Assembly (NCBI GenBank): GCA_004352715.1
Contig: SCFE01000099.1
Span: 441,372 to 505,371, forward strand
Source: Hofstenia miamia
Taxonomy: Eukaryota > Xenacoelomorpha > Acoela
Length of the DNA stretch: 64,000 nt
Reading direction: 5' to 3'
Shown: in pieces, positions 11,033 through 22,497 of the stretch
Position numbering within the stretch: position 1 is the stretch's first letter
Layout: each line of letters begins with the position of its first letter
Notes under the pieces: generated by a model
What the model was told of the DNA's origin: nothing
Databases searched by the model: none
Seen by the model: only the letters and a program-made list of their open reading frames with translations
Translations under genes and position numbers: made by a program

Positions 11033-11916
11033 CACGGCTTACTAGATTCACGGCCTGGCGATTTGCTGTAAAATGAAAATAAAATGAGGCCATTTAATTC
11101 AATTGTGTTCTAGTATAAATATGCGCCTCTAGTGATGGGAATTTGAACAAATTGTCCATTGCACAAGGTGAACCTCGATTGCACACTGCTATAATTTAGT
11201 TATGATAATTTACATATTGTGACTCATGTACAATACGTTGCTATTCTATATTTTAAATAACCCTTGTTTATTGTTTTATAGTCATCATGGGAAGAAAATG
11301 CTGTGTGCCAAGCTGCCATCTGGTTACGCTAGTAACAATGCCAACCTAACCCAATTTACATTCCCCAAAAATGAATTTTTAAAAACGAAATGGAAACTTG
11401 AAACGCGTAGGAAGTTCTTTAATATAACTGAATCGACAACAATTCTAAATATAGATAGGATTCTCTTCCAAGTCATTTCAAGCCGGATTTTGGACGCCTA
11501 TGGGCACTATGCAAAGTACTTATTGTTAATTTTGAAAACAAATGCTACTTTTGTTACATTTTTAACCTAATAATTTACTCCTGAAACAAAATTTTCGTTG
11601 TAACTTGTTTGATTGTTCAAAATATTTTGAAATTGAAAGCATTCAGGCAAATGTTGTAAGAAAAACGTCATTATCATTTAATGGGTTAGCATTATTTACG
11701 AACAATATATAATAGCCTAAGTTGCCTCAGAAAAATCGTTGTATCCTACGACAATTAATAAAAGGAGAATATTTTCGAGGTGTGCGAACATTTATGGCCA
11801 CCACTGTATATCTAAACTAGGAGTTTTTGAATCTAACAGTAATTATAATTTCTATAAAATGGCCTCATTTTTAACAGTTTGCAGCAAATCGCCAGGCCGT
11901 TATTTTGTAGGCCGTG
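11033..11916 (+). mobile_element. P-like (THAP) element nested in the Tigger
   Basis: Terminal inverted repeats of about 60 bp: left 11033-11094 starts CACGGCTTAC and includes CGGCCTGGCGATTTGCTG; the right complement starts CACGGCCTAC and includes the same core. The flanking direct repeat GTGCCAA occurs at 11026-11032 and 11917-11923. Removing the element and one copy of GTGCCAA puts the Tigger DDE domain back in frame across the junction, which fixes the boundaries. Inside is a THAP zinc-finger relic. CA..TG ends, long TIRs, a THAP domain and a 7-8 bp TSD point to the P superfamily. At 884 bp it is non-autonomous. Confidence 0.85.
11287..11500 (+). pseudogene. THAP zinc-finger relic
   Basis: ATG 11287 gives MGRKCCVPSC, the CxxxC start of a C2CH THAP finger. 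After a frame change the next frame gives SGYASNNANLTQFTFPKNEF and LKTKWKLETRRKFF, matching the THAP pattern L-x-F-x-FPK then W. The C-terminal C..H pair is not recognisable and no P-type catalytic domain follows. This is the only coding remnant of the nested element. Confidence 0.75.
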
Positions 11917-12956
11917 GTGCCAAAAATCGCAATACCATCTTAGTTGGTGGAAGCATGACTGGTGACAAGCTCCCTTTATTTGCAATTTGTAGGTACGCAA
12001 AACCCCGATGTTTCATAAATATATCATTGCTGCCAATCGGAAGATACCGAGCATATAAAAAGGCATGGGTGACACGTATACTGTTTGAAGAGTGTTTACG
12101 CACGTGGGATGCCTCCTTAAAATGAAATGTTGAGTTGATTGTGGATAATTGCTCCGCACATTGCATCATGATTTAACGCTGCAAGATTACGTTACATTTG
12201 ATGACCACGTTTTAACAAATGGGCATTCTACGGATGAGGACATACTTGGTCACTTGTTCAGCTACTGTGGTTGAACAAGGTGATGAATATGACAAAGATT
12301 AGGCGGATGTGACAGCATCCGTAGCTGACGCTCTCTCCGCTGTTGGAAAATATTATGCACAAGTTTCAGCTTCTCATTGTGACATGTTGTTACAATTGAT
12401 TCGATCTGACTTGGAGAAAGTTAGATTGAGGTGAAAGCGGCAGGCACCAATCACGGCATTTTTCGGAACAGTTTTGAACAACTTATAAATACATGTTACA
12501 TTGTGCATGATTGGAAATATATCTTTATGTATGAATTTTTGTGTGTAACGCGTAGATGTATTGTCAACCTGTCGGTACAATTTCGGTTATAGTGATATTT
12601 TTATATAGCCCTAAAATTCGACGTTCCCGTGGATATTCTCATATCCGAAATCTACTGTATCCCCATCTAGCTATTACCAAATTAAAAAATTACATTATAC
12701 AAAGTGGAAAACTTTCATTCTCGTTAAGCTACATGAATTATTGAAAATGTAAAAAGGAATTTTAATAAAAAATCGATTCAAATATGTATTACCAATGTCA
12801 TCAATGATTTTGCATTTTTTAAGTAAAAATGATTAATATTATATTTAAAAAAAACCTAATTTTTAGTAGCGTTTTCCCCATTGTATCTTTAAAGATAGAA
12901 ATATTTTCTTCAAATTTTGTTTTTGGCACCAAATTGACACAACTAGTACCAGGCAG

Positions 12957-13310
12957 AGGCGGCTATTCGATCTAGGCATAGGCAACCAAGGTTCTGCTAG
13001 TGTTCTGCGGTCAAGGAAATTTTCTTGGCCGTAGCAGGCCGTGCAAAAAAAAATTTAACCCTAGCCGACCGTCGGCCGTAAGTCTTTGGACGTAGTAAGG
13101 CGTTGACCGTAATTCTTTAGCCGTAGCTGTCCGTTTTACAGCTACTAAGTGAAATAGTAACTGCAATTTTCAATGGAACGAATAAAACATGCTCATAGTT
13201 CGAACAATTGAAAAAAAATTTCAAATTGAATACAAATAAAAATCATGGAAAAACATATTGTTCATCATAATATTTAGAAACGAATTTCGGCCGTTGGCCG
13301 TAGCTTAAAT
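12957..13310. repeat. GGCCGTAR motif cluster
   Basis: CpG-rich motifs related to GGCCGTAG recur at about 13026, 13068, 13087, 13121 and 13290-13305 in otherwise AT-rich DNA. The start GCAGAGGCGGC at 12956 resembles a hAT end. No pair of ends or target duplication was found. Confidence 0.4.
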
Positions 13311-14043
13311 AAGTTACATAAAATATTAGATTTATAAAAAGGTTTTTAAAGCTTAGGTTAAACTTAATTTTCCTATTTATAATGTTATTAATATGCATCG
13401 CTACGTATTTGTTATTTGATCCCTATTGGTAGTAATAGTAGACATGATATTTCAAAAATGATTCTGTATCTTCTACGAAGTAAAGATTCAAAATATTTGA
13501 GTGATGGTGTGGTGTAGTGCAATGAAGATTGTCACAGAGCAATAGGTTCGAGAGGGGCAATTAAATAGTTTTATAGCAGAATTGTTACTAGGCCAATTTT
13601 GAGGCTCTAGAATATAAAACGTGGGCAGATGTCAACACGTGAGAATGGGGCAGGGCATAAATTCTGTGGAGTGGAAAGTGCAGTGCACAAAAATCAGCAC
13701 CACTTCAATCTCTGAGATAATCTTCAATTAAATTATATACATGGAGCTGTATATTGCTGTAATTTACCTTGAACAATAGCAATTTTATAGTACAAATTGG
13801 TACTAATGTCAACATGACAATGCAGGTATATTTTGCGACGATCTGGGTAATTATTCATTCTATGTTTTGTAGCATCAAATGCTACTTTATAAAAAGCCGT
13901 TACTTTGTTGTCCAAACCAATGAGGTAGATAACATCATAGTTAAGACAAAAAAAATATTGTAATGTTAAGTGAGATAATGGTGATTGTGGGCATAACTGA
14001 CAACGATTTGTCAATATGATTAATCTCGATATATCATATTATT

Positions 14044-14468
14044 AACTGCAAATTTTGCACTCAAATTGACCTTTTGTGAAATCGATCATTGAAATTAGCC
14101 TGTTGCATGTAAGCAAACCTTAAGAAAAGTGAACAGGAACAACAGCATTTATATTCGGCTACTCTTATATCCAAATATTTCTTAAAAATTAATTCTATAT
14201 AAAAATGAAATTTGTTTTATTTAATGTGCATATGTATTTTTACAATAAATTTCTAATCGCTTTTGTAACAACAATAGTAACTCTTATACAGCCATTGAAT
14301 AATTATCAATTTAATAACATTTTTGATTGTATATTTTTTACCGTTATTCACAGCTTAATACAAAAACTATTTAAACACTACTGAATAACTTTTAGGAATA
14401 AAAAAACTCTTCTTTATTATTTACATCCAACAAAAAAATTATGAATTTTAATAAAAGTAGGCTTGACT
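14044..14468 (+). repeat. Dispersed repeat, copy A
   Basis: Closely related over its length to 24541-25030 in the same orientation, beginning AACTGCAAATTTTGCACTC and ending near AATAAAAGTAGGCTTG. Copy B contains an insertion of roughly 70-80 bp relative to A around 24745-24820. There is no coding potential. A hAT right end lies 223 bp downstream, and copy B has a hAT left end of the same type upstream, so both may be parts of one non-autonomous hAT family. Confidence 0.8.
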
Positions 14469-14649
14469 TAAGGGGATCCATACTTGCAAATATTATGTTA
14501 GGAGCTTTCTGCTGTTCAAAATGATACGTAAACAATTGGAGTTTCACTAAAAAAATTTTTACAAGAATTTTATTTAAAATGTTGTTAAATTCTTTTTACT
14601 AAGACAATTTATGTAATGTTTTAAGGAAAATAATATCTTCCTGCATATC

Positions 14650-14691
14650 TAAGCCCAACCCAACTTTAGCACCAGCCCTATTCCAACTCTG
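14650..14691. repeat. hAT right terminus (CAGAGTTGGAAT family)
   Basis: The complement reads CAGAGTTGGAATAGGGCTGG from 14691, matching the ends of the complete element at 29992-30751. No matching left end or TSD copy was found. Confidence 0.6.
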
Positions 14692-15629
14692 TGATTGAAT
14701 GTTAGCATTTGATAAAAATCATTAAAATATTTTTTCTACAGGAATTTTAATCAGTTAATATAATTAATATTTTATTGCACCTAAAGATACATTGTGGCAG
14801 GCTGAGCTTACTTGGGATGTTGTTTCAGATATGTCTTTCGCTATTTCTAGTATATAGGGATGCAATTAATAATTAATTACTAATCAGGTAGTCCACGGAA
14901 TTGCTGAGGTGCTTTGCTGCACATAAATGTTCTAATATCTTCCAATCAAAAATATAAGGAGATGTCTTCATCTTGAAGTTGGCACAAACAAGCAGGAATT
15001 GACAACCTGTGTTTGAAACTCTCCCCCTTCAACGGAGCAATAACAGGACTCATAAGTGCTCAAGCCAGCGTGTCACCCTTATAATAATGATGGTATTGGC
15101 AGAATTGCAACTTTCTCTTGATTTCAATCCCGGTCTCTTTATCATATATAATCCAAACCCTGGTCGTTGTGAACTTTTAAAATCAGTCTTAACCGGGACC
15201 CATCATATCCAAGTTAAAAAAAGTAAGATTTTTTGTCTAGCATCACGTTTTTTCATAATATGAAAGACTATAAATTTTGTTTTCTTTAAAAAGTGTTTTC
15301 AACAGTATTTGCAAGAACAGATAGTATTAGATATTCTTAAAAAGCAATTTTTATTCAATACTGTCATGAAAAAAATTTTAGATTTGAGAAGATTTCTTTG
15401 TACTAAACATGAAAAATAGGATACATATTTTAATTTGGTGTATTTAAATGATTATATTTACCAAAAAAATCATAGCGATATTCTGACTGAATAATAGCAG
15501 ATTTTCATGAAATACTTGATATAGCCTCAATGCAAATTAAATCTCGATAATTTCAAAATCTTAGAACTTTTCAATGTCGAAAAACAATGCAAATAATGAC
15601 AAAGTGCTTCCTGAAAAAGCATTTAGAAA

Positions 15630-15975
15630 CCTCCAATCCAACTTTCCTTTGTTGTTTGATTTTACACGTTTAAAAAATTAATTAATTGTGTTGTACGCAA
15701 CTTTTGAATTTCAAGATAAATCATTATGGAAAATTATGGAATACCTTGAAAGTTTCAACATTCTAAATGTTTTTCCAAATTTGTTGTTGCTGTGTCATTT
15801 TATGTGCACTATATCACTTACAAATAGCACATCGGAAAGAAACTTTTCAGCTCTTGGCAAAAGCAAACATTATGAAAAAAAATACAATGGGGTAAAAGAG
15901 ACTTTCCAATTTAGCACTTCTTTCAATAGAAAAAGAAATTTGATAAATCTTCGTAATAAACATTTTTTATATTAA
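15630..15975 (+). pseudogene. hAT transposase (ZMYM/DUF4371-like) C-terminal relic
   Basis: A frame from about 15630 gives PLLFDFTRLKN, a stop, then YLESFNILNVFPNLLLLCHF and ISLTNSTSERNFSALGKSKH before ending at 15975. The order F-P-N, then SxSERxFS, then a K/H-rich helix is the hAT dimerisation domain of the subgroup with a TTF-type zinc finger. The residues that should follow the SERxFS helix (a xLRSTM-like stretch) are degraded. It is truncated at the N-terminus. A hAT end lies about 500 bp downstream. Confidence 0.75.
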
Positions 15976-16394
15976 AAAGTTATTGACAAATTCTGTAATA
16001 GGCGAATCGAACTATTTTATAAATGAAATGCTGTTTTACATTCATTACACATATTGCAAATAGATTATACTTCTTATTTATATTAGATTTCAAAAATAAG
16101 TTACTTACACTTTCCCTTTCAAATGTTGCAAAATTTTGCCTATGCAAGCAATACAGTCACGCAACACCAATGGTACCAGGCGAGCTAGTTTGTTACCTTT
16201 TCATGTTAATGAATTTTTGGTAATTCAAAAAAATTGGTATTAGATTTATTTTATTATTATTATTATATAATTTATAAATATTTTCATCTATATTTAGTGC
16301 CTTAAGATGAAAAAAATGAATACATTCTGCAGATTTGACCAGTACTGTCTATCATGTGTACATATCATTGCGAGTATGAGTGGGTATGGGTACA

Positions 16395-16481
16395 ATTATT
16401 ACAAGTAATGCCGGGTACGGATAAGGTAAAATTAATCACAGTCGGGAAGCAGTAGTAAATGATGCTAGCCGCACACCTCTA
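16395..16481. repeat. hAT right terminus (TAGAGGTGTGCGG)
   Basis: The complement from 16481 reads TAGAGGTGTGCGGCTAGCAT, resembling the TIR of the hAT at 1593-2381. It is probably the end of the element holding the relic at 15630-15975. The candidate TSD GTTTATTT (16482-16489) has no partner that I can find. Confidence 0.55.
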
Positions 16482-16489
16482 GTTTATTT

Positions 16490-19350
16490 GCATAATGTAA
16501 GCAAATTTAGTGGTCAAGTAGACTTGATAAAATAAACTAAGCCATCAACTTTTGTGAGCATCCCTTCCTTGTTGAAATATTTATAAAAAAATTTTGATCA
16601 CTGTATTAGAATGTATTGTTATCTGATAATCTTTAGACATTCCTTTGTAAACCTCAGCAGCTCTAAGATGGAAAGTGTTTTTGCCGTCCTTTTTTAAAAA
16701 TAGATTTTTATAAATTCTTACTTGTCGAGATTTAATGTCGAGGTTACTGAAAACTTCTTCAATTTTAAATACGCAGTTTTTCCCAACAATTAATCAATAG
16801 AAAAATACATAGGCCAAGTACATCTGTACATCACGTACATTAATAATGTTGTTTTTCAAATAGCACGACGTGAAATGAAAAAATTAGATATGTTACTAAA
16901 TGTATGAATGACCTAGGTAGACAATTTATCAATCACATTTTATTTTAATGTATTTATCATTAGTGAGCCGTTTATATTTTAAAAAGGGGTGAATTTTCTA
17001 ACTTTGACTTACTCTTGTTTACCTTTCTAAAGGCTCTGAATGACAGACGTTTTAGTTTGTTCCGACAAGAACTATCAGTAGTCAGGTTTAGAATTATGAG
17101 GATTGTTGTGGGCTACTGTCAATGCTAATTCATTTCCGTAAGAAAAAATTATAGAAAAGTTCTTAACCGCAATGCGACTTAACATCTATACATTTGTCGA
17201 AACTTTTCTTAGTAAATTTTATATTTGATTCATACATGGAATTAGTTTAAGAAGGAACATTATTGAAAATATTAAAAAATGGTTATATTTGAAATTTTAA
17301 TGCATAAAATTTGCAGCATTTCAAAAATTTATGAATCATTTGCTTTTAACGGTATTCTATGTTTCTTTAGAAATGTGTGCACTATTTAACCACTAGACGA
17401 AGGAAAATAATTCAATACTTTTGTGAAATACACAATTTTCAGCTGCGTAGGTGCACAGTACTTAATGTAATTACTTATAAGAATACATCATGTGCAAAGA
17501 TTAAAATACTATTGCAAGTTATCTTAAAAATTACCTAAATGGAAAATCTTTTGTTTTAGGATTGAAATAATAACTAAATACTGCAAAAATGTTAACTAAA
17601 AGCTGAAAAATATAAATTTTTAGAGTTTTGTAATAGAGCAAGCATCAGAATTTTATTTTATAGCTCAAATCATTTATTTATGCATAAACAGCAATGCGTA
17701 ACTAATTTTGCAATAAAGTGATGTTTGCAAGGATTATTTCAAATATAATATATAACTGATTATCAAACTTAGAAAGCAATTTCAACGGACAAACAGTTTC
17801 AAATTTTTCAACCAGTTTTTTTTCAAATTTACTAAAAGTAATTTTTCCAAGCCCATTAAAAAATTCAGGAATTGGGAGGCTTGTATGCACCTATTGGTGA
17901 AAGTGTTTGAATGTCATTTTGAAAATATGAAATGGAGTGCATTGCTGTGCCTAATTTATTTGTAGTTTAAGCTAATATTTAAACGAATAAAATTATATAT
18001 TTGAATGTATATATTGAAAAACAATTGCGCATGCAAATTATTTAAAACAAAGTCCTTTCACTGTAAATCACGTTTAAAAATACTTCATTATTAAATTTCA
18101 AAAAAGCAACAGAATTTTGAAAGAAAATGAAAAAATTTATGCAATTTTTTTTTCATTGAACTGACGCAGTAATATTATATTTTCCTAATACCTGAAAAGT
18201 CTCATAAACACTATACAAAGCACTATGAAATTGGATAAAAGCACAGACCACAAATATGTGTTTGCTTAAACCATGACCAATTGCATTAAAATATTGGAAA
18301 AAAACGGAAACTTCAAATAGGTGGGATATTGTATTAAGAACGTAATCAGCTTTATGATGGGCAATAATTAACTCGTCAATCTATCAATATAAATTTTAGG
18401 CAAATTTAGTGAGTACTCAAGAAATTAATTAATTAAAAGTTAAATTTCTTTGAGAATTTAGTAATGACCAAGTACAAGAATACTAAAAGTGTAATTATTT
18501 GAATATTAAATTACGCATAAATACTGCATGCAGCATTGGTATAATGAGGGAATCTTGGATTTTTTGGTGATATTATAATTTCTAACTGGCATCTACATGG
18601 TACCTGTCGTTTATATACTCATGGATTTCTTCAAATGTTTTCTAGAAATTTTGAGATTTTTACCTCTGCTTCTACATCTAAATTTTTGGACTGCCGTTCA
18701 ATAATTTTGAATTTCCTTGGATTTCGTAAACATTTTGCGCTGTGCATTAGTTTCTACATCTAACAAGGATTGCAGAATCTAATAATGGTTGATTTGTTTG
18801 ATAATTCAGCACTGTTTACTGCTATAGTATAATCACAAAAAGTACTGTATTTTTATTCAGTTTTCATGACCTTTGGTCAATCAAACAAATGAAGAAAGTG
18901 ACTTCATATGCAAATCCTGTTTTTATGCGCATGACAGTCTATTAACAAACCACTGATCTATCTTGTAAAAGATCATTTCAATGCTGTTAATGACCTGCTG
19001 CAACAACGCATATACTGCTATTGTGTAGTTATTGATGTTTTAGATATTACTAAATGCAAAATTATAATGATACTCGTGTGTAAAAAATAAAATATTCATA
19101 TATTTTCTTCTTGCAAACATTATGATAGAGTTTCTTCTTGTTTGGAAAATGTTTTCTAAACTCAATTTAATGTTTTTTGTTAATGAATTTCAATATGCTT
19201 TCTTTAATGATGATCCATTGGCAATTATACGTTTAACTTTCCCAACTGACACGCACAGCTTTCTGGTTCCCATGAAGCTAATCCTATTCTATAGAAAGTT
19301 GATTGACACTAAATTTTGGCATTAGTTCAATTTGACATCAAGCTATGAGC
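16490..19350. other. 2.9 kb without supportable features
   Basis: AT-rich with only short chance frames. No repeat boundaries or coding motifs were recognised. Confidence 0.5.
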
Positions 19351-19483
19351 CAGTGGCGGACTAAAGGACTGCAGTCCCCCCCCTCATGAGGAATCAAAAT
19401 GGAAGCTTATTTGTGCAACCTTAGCAAAATATTTAAAATTCCAAATTAGTGACAAATTTTTGTATTTAATTTACAATAATATC

Positions 19484-19564
19484 CAGGGTTTGGCAATTAT
19501 TTGCAAAATATTTGTCAAATTTTTCAAATAACTTGTAAGTTTCCCTGAAATTTACCAAACCCTG
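19484..19564. repeat. 81-bp inverted repeat with CAGGGTTTGG ends
   Basis: Starts CAGGGTTTGGCAATTATTTG and ends TTTACCAAACCCTG, so the ends are complementary. The interior is rich in TTTGCAAA/TTTGTCAAA. Similar TTTGGCAAATATTTGTC sequence follows at about 19571. It could be a minimal MITE; no clear TSD. Confidence 0.5.
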
Positions 19565-20086
19565 CAAAGATTTGGCAAATATTTGTCAAACTTTAAATTT
19601 TTTTTTCAAGTACTCTTATGCATTCTTAAGAATACAACAAACCTATTCCAACCTTACACATTTCATGTAACATCCAATAATTTAAAATTGTAATTACTAA
19701 ATGTTGTAGAAAAAAATTAATTCTAAAGATTTACCAACCATCAATGCAAATTAAATGTAAAGTTAATCGTCTATGTATTTATGCCTTCTTCTCTCGCCAG
19801 ATTTCACAAAACAATGATGGTGGTATAGTCAATAGAACCCTGAAGAAATTGTTCCAGTACTGGTCCTGATACCGAACCCAGTCGACAGGTGGTGGCACTG
19901 GGAAAAAAGACATGAGATAGGAACAGTACGAAACCAGGACTAACTTTTCAAGTTTAACTGAACCTGAGACCATTTTTATTTAATATTTGCTATTATATTT
20001 AAATGCTAAACTAAAATATGCCTGTAATATCTCCATTCAATATTCTGTGTGTTAGTTTCAGCAAATTAAAATTTAGTACGGGGCCA

Positions 20087-20114
20087 GAAATATATATATA
20101 TATATATATATATA
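20087..20114. repeat. (TA)n microsatellite
   Basis: About 14 TA repeats inside the hAT-like element. Confidence 0.9.
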
Positions 20115-21193
20115 CATTCAAACACAATAGTAGAAAGTCCGAACTAGAACCTCACCAAGAACTTCCAAAGTATTATTATAACATGAATGAGGATTCAAAA
20201 TTAAATAAATATAGAATGAAAAATATTATGGAAAAATTGAGTTTAAGAGTTTCAGTACCCCCATCAGAATTTTCTAGATCCACCCCTGCCATGAGTATAT
20301 AATTTAACTTGATATCGCATTTATTTCAAAATGCATTTCTCAAATAGATTAAAAAATTATAAATGTAAGACATACCTCCACGCGAATTTTCTGGCTATGC
20401 CACTGGTCGTCTGATTTTATTTTTTTGGATTAATTCATTTTTAGTAATTTAAAAATCATGCAATGAAGAATTTGAAGTAGTATTATGAATCAGATCAATC
20501 TATTTCTGAGTGCATAATTTAAGCAAAGTTTCAAAAGAAGGGTAACTTCGAAGCGCTGGTAAAGCAAATTTTTTAACACATCATCAATTAGTAACAGAAT
20601 CCATTATAGCGGATGCCTGCATAGGAACGACACAAAGATCTAATGATTTGGGAATATCACGATCCACAATGATCATGGCAATGAAATTGTTTATTGTAAT
20701 CGCTCATATTTTACTTCCAGTCCAAAATATATTTTTTCAAAATGACGCTTTATTTAAAGTTGTAGCGATTTATGGGCCACACATTTTATTGGTTATGAAG
20801 TACATACCTGAAGAAGTATTGGAATTGTAGTTTTGTCAATGTTAGGTTTAAGGATATAGTGTTAGGTTTAGTGTATGCGACTATAAGTTAGGCCTAATAA
20901 ACAATCAGAAGTTGTGAGAAACCAATTGATTTAAACCAAATATTATTAGGACAAATGCACTTAGACGTATCAGAGATGGAATTTGATCGGATCTCGGATC
21001 GGATCGGAACGAATACGGATCGGATTGGATCAACATTTTGAGAAAATTTCGGATTTTTTTCGGATACAAACATTTTAAATTATTGTGTATATTGTAAATA
21101 TTTTACATTATGCACGAATTTTAACATTGAATAAAGGTTCGTGATTGTTATAATCACTAATACAAAAAATTTAATAGAGCGATACCTTTGGCA

Positions 21194-21497
21194 CAGACTT
21201 GTCAACGAGCCGAGCTTCTAACGAGGCGAGCCGAGCTTGAGCAGAGTATTAGATGGACAACGAGCCCAAAAGAAGCCGTTTTTAAGAATACCAAATTTAT
21301 AGTGCTGCTTGATAATTTGATTATGCAGATTTTTCTTATTTTTCATTCAATATTCCTTACTTATAATAGCATTTTAGAAATGTTTATTAAATAATAGGAA
21401 GAGCAATTGAAAAAATTCTGATAGCACAATATGTTTAAAAAAAATACCGAGCTGAAACGAGCCTCATTGAAAGATTTTCTGTGGCGAGCCGAACTTA
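21194..21497. mobile_element. GAGCCGAGC MITE, copy 1 (cut by gap)
   Basis: Begins CAGACTTGTCAACGAGCCGA and follows the reverse complement of the copy at 28684-29064 up to the gap at 21498. By comparison with that copy, some 75 bp should be missing. It is nested in the hAT element at 20971-23242. Confidence 0.8.
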
Positions 21498-22497
21498 NNN
21501 NNNNNNNNNNNNNNNNNNNNNNNNNNNNNNNNNNNNNNNNNNNNNNNNNNNNNNNNNNNNNNNNNNNNNNNNNNNNNNNNNNNNNNNNNNNNNNNNNNNN
21601 NNNNNNNNNNNNNNNNNNNNNNNNNNNNNNNNNNNNNNNNNNNNNNNNNNNNNNNNNNNNNNNNNNNNNNNNNNNNNNNNNNNNNNNNNNNNNNNNNNNN
21701 NNNNNNNNNNNNNNNNNNNNNNNNNNNNNNNNNNNNNNNNNNNNNNNNNNNNNNNNNNNNNNNNNNNNNNNNNNNNNNNNNNNNNNNNNNNNNNNNNNNN
21801 NNNNNNNNNNNNNNNNNNNNNNNNNNNNNNNNNNNNNNNNNNNNNNNNNNNNNNNNNNNNNNNNNNNNNNNNNNNNNNNNNNNNNNNNNNNNNNNNNNNN
21901 NNNNNNNNNNNNNNNNNNNNNNNNNNNNNNNNNNNNNNNNNNNNNNNNNNNNNNNNNNNNNNNNNNNNNNNNNNNNNNNNNNNNNNNNNNNNNNNNNNNN
22001 NNNNNNNNNNNNNNNNNNNNNNNNNNNNNNNNNNNNNNNNNNNNNNNNNNNNNNNNNNNNNNNNNNNNNNNNNNNNNNNNNNNNNNNNNNNNNNNNNNNN
22101 NNNNNNNNNNNNNNNNNNNNNNNNNNNNNNNNNNNNNNNNNNNNNNNNNNNNNNNNNNNNNNNNNNNNNNNNNNNNNNNNNNNNNNNNNNNNNNNNNNNN
22201 NNNNNNNNNNNNNNNNNNNNNNNNNNNNNNNNNNNNNNNNNNNNNNNNNNNNNNNNNNNNNNNNNNNNNNNNNNNNNNNNNNNNNNNNNNNNNNNNNNNN
22301 NNNNNNNNNNNNNNNNNNNNNNNNNNNNNNNNNNNNNNNNNNNNNNNNNNNNNNNNNNNNNNNNNNNNNNNNNNNNNNNNNNNNNNNNNNNNNNNNNNNN
22401 NNNNNNNNNNNNNNNNNNNNNNNNNNNNNNNNNNNNNNNNNNNNNNNNNNNNNNNNNNNNNNNNNNNNNNNNNNNNNNNNNNNNNNNNNNNNNNNNN
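21498..22497. other. Assembly gap of exactly 1000 N
   Basis: The round number suggests an arbitrary-length gap. True content unknown. Confidence 0.95.

Larger units (their letters stand above)
10460..12488 (+). pseudogene. Tigger/pogo (CENPB-HTH + DDE_1) transposase relic
   Basis: The start is probably ATG 10460: MKWHSKTLSERHEILQYMQD is the CENP-B N-terminal HTH. It is followed by the second HTH region (AVDKALLLWFKEK, then after a frameshift NLSISGEILLAKAKDYANKL). The DDE core follows: ANILNANETSFFWMALPD (the first catalytic position, usually NADETG, reads NANET), and after the nested element ILVGGSMTGDKLPLF, AKPRCFINISLLPIGRYRA and VELIVDNCSAH, containing the second catalytic Asp. The C-terminus LEKVRLR*KRQAPITAFF resembles the usual end of Tigger proteins. 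At least three frameshifts or stops and one 884-bp insertion inactivate it. Confidence 0.9.
10040..12657 (+). mobile_element. Tigger/pogo element with both ends, interrupted
   Basis: The left end CAGGAAATTTCGGATATAAG (10040) matches the complement of the right end, which reads CAGTAGATTTCGGATATGAG (ending 12657). TA dinucleotides flank both (10038-10039 and 12658-12659), as expected for Tc1/mariner/pogo insertion. It contains a pogo-type transposase relic in the same orientation. The 2618 bp include an 884-bp nested element plus its 7-bp target duplication; without them it is about 1.73 kb, close to a full-length Tigger. Confidence 0.9.
19351..20288. mobile_element. Probable hAT non-autonomous element
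   Basis: The left end CAGTGGCGGACTAAAGGACT (19351) pairs with the complement of the right end, CAGGGGTGGATCTAGAAAAT (from 20288). Candidate 8-bp target copies are CTATGAGC (19343-19350) and CCATGAGT (20289-20296), differing by two transitions. It contains an 81-bp inverted repeat and a (TA)n run. A further unpaired hAT end (complement CAGTGGCATAGCCAG) finishes at about 20404. Confidence 0.6.

Noticed and set aside
19779-19973. 64-codon minus-strand frame with a good ATG context and a hydrophobic segment
   Set aside because: No family recognised, and it lies inside a probable non-autonomous hAT element.
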